In this document: positions 57,106 to 64,000 of the stretch, piece by piece
Numbering within the stretch: the stretch's first letter is position 1
How the letters are laid out: the number at the start of each line of letters is the position of its first letter
Assembly (NCBI GenBank): GCA_024721275.1
Contig: JAMPIX010000002.1
Coordinates: 183,009-247,008 of the forward strand
Reading direction: 5' to 3'
Source of the DNA: Mycoplasma sp.
GTDB lineage: Bacteria > Bacillota_I > Bacilli_A > Mycoplasmatales > Metamycoplasmataceae
Length of the DNA stretch: 64,000 bases
Notes under the pieces: generated by a model
What the model was told of the DNA's origin: nothing
Database searches by the model: none
Seen by the model: only the letters and a program-made list of their open reading frames with translations
Program-made: the position numbers and the translations under genes

Positions 57106-59936
57106 TACAATATCCTTTCTAGGTAATTCCCTGTATAAGATTCTTTAACCTTAGCCACTTGTTCTGGAGTTCCTTTAGCAATAATTTTACCACCATTTTT
57201 ACCTCCATCATGACCTAAATCTATAATATAGTCACAATACTTGATAACATCAAGGTTATGTTCTATGACAATTACTGTATCTCCATTATTTACTATTCTA
57301 TCTAATACTACTAATAATTTTTGAACATCATATGAATGTAAACCAGTTGTCGGTTCATCAAGAACATAAATCGTTTTTCCTGTTGGTTTTTTTTGTAAAA
57401 ATGTTGCAAGTTTAACTCTTTGAGCTTCTCCTCCAGAAAGAGTTGTAGCTGGTTGTCCAAGTTTTATATAACCTAAACCTACATCGAATAATGTACTTAA
57501 TTTAGTTTTTATTTTTGGATGATTTATAAAAAATTCTAATGCTTCTTCAACGTTCATTTCAAGAACATCAGAAATTGACTTAGTTCTATATTTAACTTCT
57601 AATGTTTCAGCGTTATATCTTTTTCCATCACAATGATCACACTTAACATAAACGTCAGGAAGGAAATGCATTTCAACTTTTATAAAACCATCACCTCTAC
57701 AGTTATCACATCTTCCACCATCAACATTAAATGAAAATCTACCTTTTTTATATCCTCTAACTTTTGATTCATTTGTGTTTGCAAATATATCTCTAATATC
57801 ATCGAATACTGAAGTATAAGTTGCAGGATTAGATCTTGGAGTTCTTCCAATTGGAGATTGAGAAACACTAACAATTTTATCTACATTATTTATTCCTTCA
57901 ATGCTCTTATGTTTTCCAGGAATGATATGTGGATTTGTTAATTCTCTTCTAATAGATTTATATAAAATTTCATTCATTAATGTTGATTTACCTGAACCTG
58001 AAACGCCAGTTAAAGAAATGAATTTTCCTAACGGAAATGTAACATTAATATTTTTTAAATTATTTTCTGATGCACCTTTTATAACAATTTTTTTACCATT
58101 ACCACTTCTTCTTGATTTTGGAACTTCTATTTTTCTTTCACCAGATAAAAATTGGCCAGTTATTGAATTAGGATTATTTGTGATTTCTTCAACCGATCCT
58201 GCACCAACAAGTTGACCACCATTTTCTCCAGCTTTTGGACCAATGTCAACTATATAATCAGCATTTTTAATAGTCTCTTCATCATGTTCAACTATTATTA
58301 ATGTATTACCTATATCTCTCATAGTTTTTAATGTGTCAATTAATTTATCATTATCTTTTTGATGTAATCCAATAGATGGTTCATCAAGAACATAAAGAAC
58401 TCCTGTAAGGTTTGAACCTATTTGAGTTGCAAGTCTAATTCTTTGAGCTTCTCCTCCTGAAAGAGTTTCTGCAGATCTATTTAATGTCATGTACTCTAAT
58501 CCAACATTTGATAAAAAAGTTAATCTATCAACTAGTTCATTAATGATTAATGTTGATATTTTTTTCTCTACATCATCTAATTCTAAATTGATTACAAATT
58601 CCAACGCATCTTCGATTGATAATTTAGTAAATTCATAAATATTTTTTTCAGCAATTTTAACTGATAATCCATATTCATTTAATCTTGCTCCATTACATTT
58701 TGAACACTTAATTTGAGACATGAATTTTTTATAATATTGTCTAACACCTTCTGAGGTTGTTTCAAGAAATCTTCTTTCAATCAATGATCCAACACCTTCG
58801 ATAAAACCATATTTTTCATAATTGTTTCCTGAACGAGATTTCAGATTATATTCAATTTCTTCTAGTGATCCATTTATAATAATGTCCATTTCTTTTTCAG
58901 AAAAATTTTCAATAGGTTCATCTATTGGTATTTCATAATAATCAAGAAGAACTTTAAATTGTTGTCATTCTAAATTTCCAGTATTAACAGTATTTTTAAA
59001 ATAATCAATTCCACCATCCTCAATTGAAATTCTTTCATTAGGAATTAATAGTCTTCTATCTGGTTTTAATTTATGACCAAGACCTTTACATGTTTGACAC
59101 ATTCCTGATGGAGAATTAAATGAAAACAATTTTGGTTCAATTTTTGGCATATCAAAATCACCAAACTTACATGAATTATTTCTTGAAAATAATTTTTCCT
59201 CTTTTGTATCTACATTTAAAATTTTTACAAGTCCATTACCATGTTCTAAAGCTATTTCAATTCCTTCAGAAATTCTTGATCTTGATTCATCATTTAAAAC
59301 AACTCTATCAACTATTACATCAATATTATGTTTTTTATTTTTTTCTAATTTAATTTCATCTTCCAATTGATATATTTCATTATTTATTTTTACTCTAACA
59401 AAACCATCTATTTTTAATTTCTCTAATGTTTTTGCATGTGTACCTTTTTCATTAGAAACAATTGGAGCAGAAATAATTAACTTACTATCTTTTTTTAGCG
59501 AAAGAACTTTATTGACAATATCTTTAAATTTAGTTCCAGATACTTTTATTTTATGTCTTGGACAATATGGAATTCCAATTCTTGCATAAAGTAATCTTAA
59601 ATAATCATATATTTCAGTTACAGTTCCAACTGTTGATCTTGGATTGTTATGAGTTGTTTTTTGTTCAATTGAAATCGCAGGAGAAAGACCATCTATTGAT
59701 TCAACATCAGGTTTTTCTGTTCCTCCTAAAAACTGTCTTGCATAAGATGAAAGAGAGTCAACATACCTTCTTCTCCCTTCTTCATAAATAGTTTTAAAAG
59801 CAAGAGATGATTTACCAGAACCTGAAACACCTGTCATAACAACAAGTTTATTTTTAGGTATCTTAACATCAATGTTTTGCAAATTATTTTGTTTTGCACC
59901 TTTGATGATTATATAGTTTTGACTTTCTTTTTTCAT
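57105..59936 (-). CDS. uvrA: excinuclease ABC subunit A
   Basis: This 943-residue ATPase finds bulky DNA lesions and loads UvrB. It has two ABC modules: Walker [10 protein letters not shown] at 36-44 and [12 protein letters not shown] in the second, ABC signatures [15 protein letters not shown] and [15 protein letters not shown], and the C-terminal zinc finger [20 protein letters not shown]...CDHC. A TAAAAT box seven bases before the ATG suggests a leaderless mRNA. hprK starts at its stop codon. Confidence 0.97.
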
Positions 59937-59943
59937 ACATACA

Positions 59944-59949
59944 ATTTTA
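59944..59949 (-). promoter_or_regulatory. -10 box of uvrA, leaderless type
   Basis: TAAAAT on the minus strand, seven bases (TGTATGT) from the uvrA ATG. Confidence 0.45.
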
Positions 59950-60100
59950 AGTTATTTTAATAATAAAAAGAAAATATATTGAAACTAAATTTCTTTTTTT
60001 GACTAATTGACTATTGCAATATTATGTAAGATATAAATATTTTTAGTTTTAAAGACGTTGTATCATAATTAGTGAGTAAAACATAAAAGGAAGGAAATAT

Positions 60101-60451
60101 ATGTCAGACGATACAAATGAGGTTCTAGGAATTGGTATTGGAATACTTATAGGAGTATTAGCATTAGTAGTAATACTTATAATTGTTGGAATAATTCTTT
60201 GAGTAAAAGGTACTTCTAAAAAATCAGTACCAATGGTAATAATTTGTTCATTTTTAACATTAGCATTTATTGGATTAATTATTGGAATAGTTCAATTTTT
60301 TTCATGAAATCAGAAAAAAGAATTTTTTCAAACTAATAACACTAACAACGATGATGCAATGAATTCAAAAAGTAGAGAATTAAAACTTAAAGAACAATCA
60401 AAAAAGAAGAATAGAAAGAAAATAAATAATGAAAAAAAACAAAACAATTAG
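60101..60451 (+). CDS. small membrane protein with charged tail
   Basis: This 116-residue protein has two membrane helices (about residues 8-36 and 44-68) and a C-terminal tail very rich in Lys, Asn and Glu. It is missed if TGA is a stop. A strong AAAAGGAAGGAA ribosome binding site precedes the ATG. No family is recognised. Its end overlaps the ATG of a second small membrane gene, to which it looks loosely similar in its hydrophobic part. Confidence 0.75.
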
Positions 60452-60732
60452 CTACTTATCAATTAATTATTATTGGAATTAATTTAATACTATCAATAAT
60501 TTTATATGCAACTGGAACAGGAATTTTTGGTTTCTCATCAGTATGAGCAGTATTAACATTTATTTCTGCTATAGCTGTTATTGTAATTGGTATATTACAA
60601 ATTATTTCAGGAGCAAATGAAAAAGAAAATTTAGGAATGGCAGCAGGAATATGTTCACTACTATCGTTTATTCCATTAGTCGGAATAGCAGCATTAGTTT
60701 TAGATATTATAATTGTTGTAACTAAGAAATAA
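60429..60732 (+). pseudogene. small four-helix membrane protein, out of frame at an A8 tract
   Basis: The coding sequence from about 60445 to the TAA at 60730 makes about 95 residues with three to four hydrophobic segments (YQLIIIGINLILSIILYATG, then SSVWAVLTFISAIAVIVIG, then LLSFIPLVGIAALVLDIII). It has no ATG in its own frame. The ATG at 60429 is followed directly by eight As; with seven As the ATG would be in frame and give MKKTKQLATYQL. So it is a phase-OFF allele, a slippage site or a true frameshift. A DUF4190/DUF4064-like relationship is possible. Confidence 0.65.
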
Positions 60733-60749
60733 AAAAACAAACATAAATT

Positions 60750-60777
60750 AAAAATAGACAGCAATGTCTATTTTTTT
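60750..60777. terminator. bidirectional terminator between small membrane genes and uvrB
   Basis: AAAATAGACA and TGTCTATTTT form a 10-bp stem around GCAA with T runs on both strands. The last bases overlap the uvrB stop codon. The stem is the same sequence as that of the ptsH terminator. Confidence 0.8.
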
Positions 60778-62743
60778 ATGATTCTAATTCTAAGATTAAG
60801 TCTCTTAATTGTGCAGCTCTTTCAAAATTTAATTCTTTTGATGCTTTTAACATTTGAGTTCTTAAATCTTGAATCATTTCCTGTTTTTGTTTTTTAGAAG
60901 AATAATTAGATTTTTGTATTACTGCATTTATTGCACCATCAAGTTCTCCAACCATCAATGAAGGAGGTATTGCTTTTTTAACAGTTTTTGGAGTAATATT
61001 ATTTTTCTTATTATATTCAATTTGAAATTTTCTTCTATCTTCAGTAATGCTAATTACATGACTCATTGAATCTGTCATTTTGTCAGCATAAAAAACAACA
61101 TTACCATTTTTATTTCTAGCTGCTCTACCAACTATTTGCATTAATGAAGTTTTTGATCTAAAGAATGATTCTTTATCAGCATCTAATACAAGTATCTCTG
61201 AAACTTCTGGAATATCTATTCCCTCTCTTATAAGATTTATACCAACAACGACATCAATAACACCTAACCTTAGTTTTCTTAAAATTTCTGTTCTTTCCAA
61301 GGTTTTTAATTCATTATGTAAATAAGAAACTTTAATTCCTTTTTCTTGAAGATATCTTGTTAGTTCTTCTGACATTCTAATAGTTACTGTTAAAACAAAA
61401 AGTCTATTTCCATTTTTTACAATTTTCTTAATTCTATCTACAATATCTTCAATTTGATTTTTTGAAGGAACAATTTCAATAGTTGGATCTAATAATCCAG
61501 TAGGTCTTGTAATGACTTCACTAACAACACCATTTGCTTGATCAATTTCATATTCAGCTGGTGTGGCAGAAACATATACTTTTTGAAATCTTTTATCTTC
61601 TCATTCATCAAATCTTAATGGTCTATTATCTAAAGCTGTTGGTAATCTAAATCCGAAATTTACAAGAGTTTCTTTTCTAGATCTATCTCCTCTATACATT
61701 CCTTTTATTTGCGGAAGCATCATATGTGATTCATCAACAAAAATGAAAGCATCACTTGGTAAATAATCAAACAATGTATAAGGCATTTCACCAGGAGATC
61801 TTCCATCTAAGTGCATTGAATAATTTTCTATTCCCGGACAAACTCCAAATTCTTCTAAAGCTTCAAGATCATGATTTGTTCTTTCTTCAAGTCTTTGTGC
61901 TTCTAATAATTTTCCAATCTCTTTAAATTCTTTAAGTCTCTTTTTAAGTTCAACTTTTATTTGTTCTATTGCTCTTTTAATTGTTTGTTCTTGCGTTGAA
62001 TATGCTTGTCCAGGAAATATAGTTAAGTTCTTTGGTTTTTTAAATACTTCTCCAGTTAAACTATCGAATAATTTTATTCCTTCTATTTCATCACCAAACA
62101 TTTCAATTCTTATTGTAAACTCACTAGTTCATCCAGGAGAAATGTCAATAACATCTCCTCTAACTCTAAATGTAGAAGGTGCTAAATCAATATCATTTCT
62201 AGAATAATTTCTTTTAACTAAACCATATAAAAATTCTTTTCTTGAAATTGTTTGTCCAACATGAATTGGTAAAAACATTGTTGAATATTCTTTGGGATTT
62301 AATGCACCATAAATTGCTGCTACTGATGAAACAACAATTGTATCTTTTCTTGTTAACAATGAATTTATTGTTGACATTCTCATCGCTTCTAAATCCCAAT
62401 TACTTTTTGAAGTTTTATCAATATAAGTATCAGTATTTGGCATATAAGCTTCTGGTCTATAGTAATCAAAATAAGATACAAAATATTCAACAGCATTAGT
62501 TGGGAAAAATGATTTAAATTCAGCATAAAGTTGAGCTGCTAATGTTTTATTATGTGACAAAATAACTACTGGTCTATTAATATTTTTTATAATATTTGCC
62601 ATTATAAAAGTTTTACCTGAACCAGTAATACCTAAAAGAACTTGATGTTTTTCTTTTTCATTTAATCCTTTTGTTAATGAATCAATTGCTTTCTGTTGGT
62701 GTTCTGAAGGAACTTTATCTGTGTCTAATTGGAATATCTTCAT
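60776..62743 (-). CDS. uvrB: excinuclease ABC subunit B
   Basis: This 655-residue helicase-like protein verifies damage and works with UvrA and UvrC in nucleotide excision repair. Walker A is GITGSGKTF (38-46), the beta-hairpin region [13 protein letters not shown] follows, and helicase motifs FVDESHMM and QIVGRAARN are present. A C-terminal UVR motif ([11 protein letters not shown]) binds UvrC. A TATAAT box lies 10 nt before the ATG. Two TGA Trp codons. uvrA is nearby at 57105-59936. Confidence 0.97.
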
Positions 62744-62797
62744 AATATGTTGAATTATAATATAATTAAATTAATAAAACAAAATCAAGGAGACATA

Positions 62798-63220
62798 ATG
62801 CAAAGTAAAAAAATAGGTAATACATGAGTATTAAAAATTTCAGTTGGAGAAAAAATTGCTGAATCTTTAGATTTATTTATAAAAGATAAAAATATAAAAT
62901 TCGCAAAGATTACTGGAATTGGAGCAGGTAAAGATATTAAATTAGGATATCTTGATCAAAAAACAAAAGAATATACAAGCAAAGTTTTTGCAGGGACTTA
63001 TGAAATAACATCTATCATAGGATCAATTGGTGGAGAAGAACCAAGTTGACACATTCACGTGAGTATGTCCGATGATAATTACAACTTATTTGGCGGACAC
63101 TTTTATGATGCAACAATAACTGGTGTTGCTGAATTATTCATTGAAGAAGTTGGGGATAAAAAAGTAATTAGAGAATTACAAGGAAAAGATTTAATCCCTA
63201 CTTGAAATTTGGAAAAATAA
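62798..63220 (+). CDS. PPC (DUF296) domain protein
   Basis: This 140-residue protein has the PPC fold: KITGIGAGKDIKLGYLD, then WHIHVSMSDDNYNLFGGHF with the conserved histidines, then TGVAELFIEE. Family members form trimers, and some bind DNA. It stands alone with AAGGAGA before the ATG and no operon partner. The role here is unknown. Its stop codon is immediately followed by the convergent ung stop codon, with no gap. Three TGA Trp codons. Confidence 0.85.
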
Positions 63221-63814
63221 TTATCATTCAATTTCAACAATATTAGACACTTTTTTAAAAGTGTCTTTTTTTCTTTTATAGGAACTTAATGGAGATGGAT
63301 GTGCATCAGTTATTATTTCTTTATATTTATAAATATATTTAGTTTTTTCAATCGCATTATTTCCTCATAGTATTCAAACAATATTTGGATTTCTTTTTGA
63401 TATTGATTCAATTAATTTATTAGTAAAAGTTTTTCATATACTTTTATGTTTATTTGGAATATTTATCTCTGTAGTTAAAGATGTGTTTAATAATAGAACA
63501 CCTTGCTCAACTCAACTATGTAATGTTCTATCTGTTTTTATTTGACCAAATGTTTCTTCTATTTCTTTAAAAATAGTTTTTAATGATGGTGGTATTTTTA
63601 CATCTTTATTTACAGCAAAAGCATGACCATTAGCTACACCTTTTCTGTAATAAGGATCTTGTCCTAATATAACAACTTTAATTTCATTTATATTGAAATT
63701 AAAAATCTTATTTACTTCTTGTTTAGATGGTACTGAATTTGATCAATCAATTTTTGAAAAAATATTATTTAATTCATTTTGTTCATCTTTAGTTAAAAAT
63801 GTTTTTTGGCGCAT
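63221..63814 (-). CDS. ung: uracil-DNA glycosylase
   Basis: This 197-residue base excision repair enzyme removes uracil from DNA. The catalytic motif GQDPYY and the substrate pocket HPSPLSSYK are present, with LLLNTSLT between. ATG at 63814 or 63820 both fit. It lies 6 nt from tRNA-Leu on the same strand, so it may be read from the tRNA promoter. The last codons hold a hairpin that can terminate the plus-strand gene. Confidence 0.94.
63245..63273 (+). terminator. terminator of the PPC gene inside the ung coding region
   Basis: AGACACTTTT pairs with AAAAGTGTCT, followed by seven Ts on the plus strand, 25 nt after the PPC stop. On the minus strand the same bases encode [10 protein letters not shown] near the C-terminus of Ung, so one sequence serves both. 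Confidence 0.65.
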
Positions 63815-63820
63815 AAGCAT

Positions 63821-63905
63821 TGGTGCCCGAAATGGGACTCGAACCCATATATCTCGCGATAGTAGATTTTGAGTCTACCGTGTCTACCAATTTCACCATT
63901 CGGGC
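63821..63905 (-). tRNA. tRNA-Leu (CAA)
   Basis: An 85-nt class II tRNA with encoded CCA. Acceptor GCCCGAA pairs with TTCGGGC; the anticodon loop CTCAAAA gives CAA for UUG codons. It abuts tRNA-Thr and is 6 nt upstream of ung on the same strand. Confidence 0.94.
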
Positions 63906-63981
63906 TGGTGCTGACTACAGGATTTGAACCTGCGACCCCATCCTTACCATGGATGTGCTCTACCAACTGAGCTAAGACAGC
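63906..63981 (-). tRNA. tRNA-Thr (GGU)
   Basis: A 76-nt tRNA with encoded CCA. The anticodon loop ATGGTAA gives GGU. The acceptor stem GCTGTCT with AGTCAGC has one U-U mismatch at position 5-68. It directly precedes tRNA-Leu with no gap, so both are probably cut from one transcript. Confidence 0.93.
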
Positions 63982-64000
63982 AAATTGAATATTTTTATTA

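Noticed and set aside
60459..60764. Minus-strand 101-residue ORF opposite the small membrane genes
   Set aside because: It is the antisense of a clearly hydrophobic plus-strand frame and runs into the terminator.

Overview
This window comes from a wall-less bacterium of the Mollicutes, most likely a Mycoplasma of the hominis/pulmonis/mobile branch. The DNA is very AT-rich. Nearly every gene reads through in-frame TGA codons that must be tryptophan, including at conserved positions such as the end of TrmD and of RluD. PolC, HPr kinase, GatCAB, a CdaM-like diadenylate cyclase and several lipid and membrane functions fit the group. The tmRNA tag starts with Gly and contains a VSPLMM-like core, which I recall as typical of that branch. 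No species name is claimed.

The left part (1-19.2 kb) is housekeeping, mostly on the minus strand: rpsP-trmD-rplS without rimM, polC, ldh, an MIP channel, the block pyrH-frr-cdsA-site-2 protease, a divergent glpF, a YihY protein, gatC-gatA-gatB, ligA, a glycosyltransferase with a partner membrane protein, and a pseudouridine synthase. Many genes overlap or abut by a few bases, so translational coupling looks common. Several genes instead have a TATAAT-like box 6-7 nt before the ATG and no Shine-Dalgarno site, which points to leaderless mRNAs.

The middle (19.2-38.3 kb) is an accessory, defence-rich island. In order it holds an unidentified small structured RNA, a DUF3800 protein, tRNA-Gly, an AAA-ATPase plus subtilisin pair resembling IetAS, a type III restriction-modification operon (res, mod) flanked by an exact 54-bp direct repeat that is the duplicated 3' end of a neighbouring gene, and a 1.7-kb transposon. 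The transposon has 24-bp perfect inverted ends, a near-perfect 8-bp target duplication, an IS1595-type transposase remnant and a passenger gene that looks like an HNH nuclease fused to a DNA methyltransferase. A MATE exporter follows, and then a four-gene cluster with a cytosine-C5 methyltransferase flanked by two GmrSD-like DUF262/DUF1524 proteins. That cluster is my best candidate for an undescribed modification-linked defence system.

The right part (38.3-64 kb) returns to core functions: ptsH and ptsI, cardiolipin synthase, a LemA/DUF3137 pair, tRNA-Ser, mgtE, the c-di-AMP synthase cdaA directly behind a membrane protein with a decayed GGDEF-EAL-like region, the classical secG-rnr-smpB-ssrA block, a cation exchanger, hprK-lgt-trxB-yvcK-whiA, uvrA, uvrB, ung and two tRNAs. 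A pair of small membrane proteins near 60.1-60.7 kb includes one gene thrown out of frame by an A8 tract just after its ATG, a possible phase-variable switch. HPr, enzyme I and HPr kinase together show PTS signalling; LDH and the glycerol channel fit a fermentative lifestyle.
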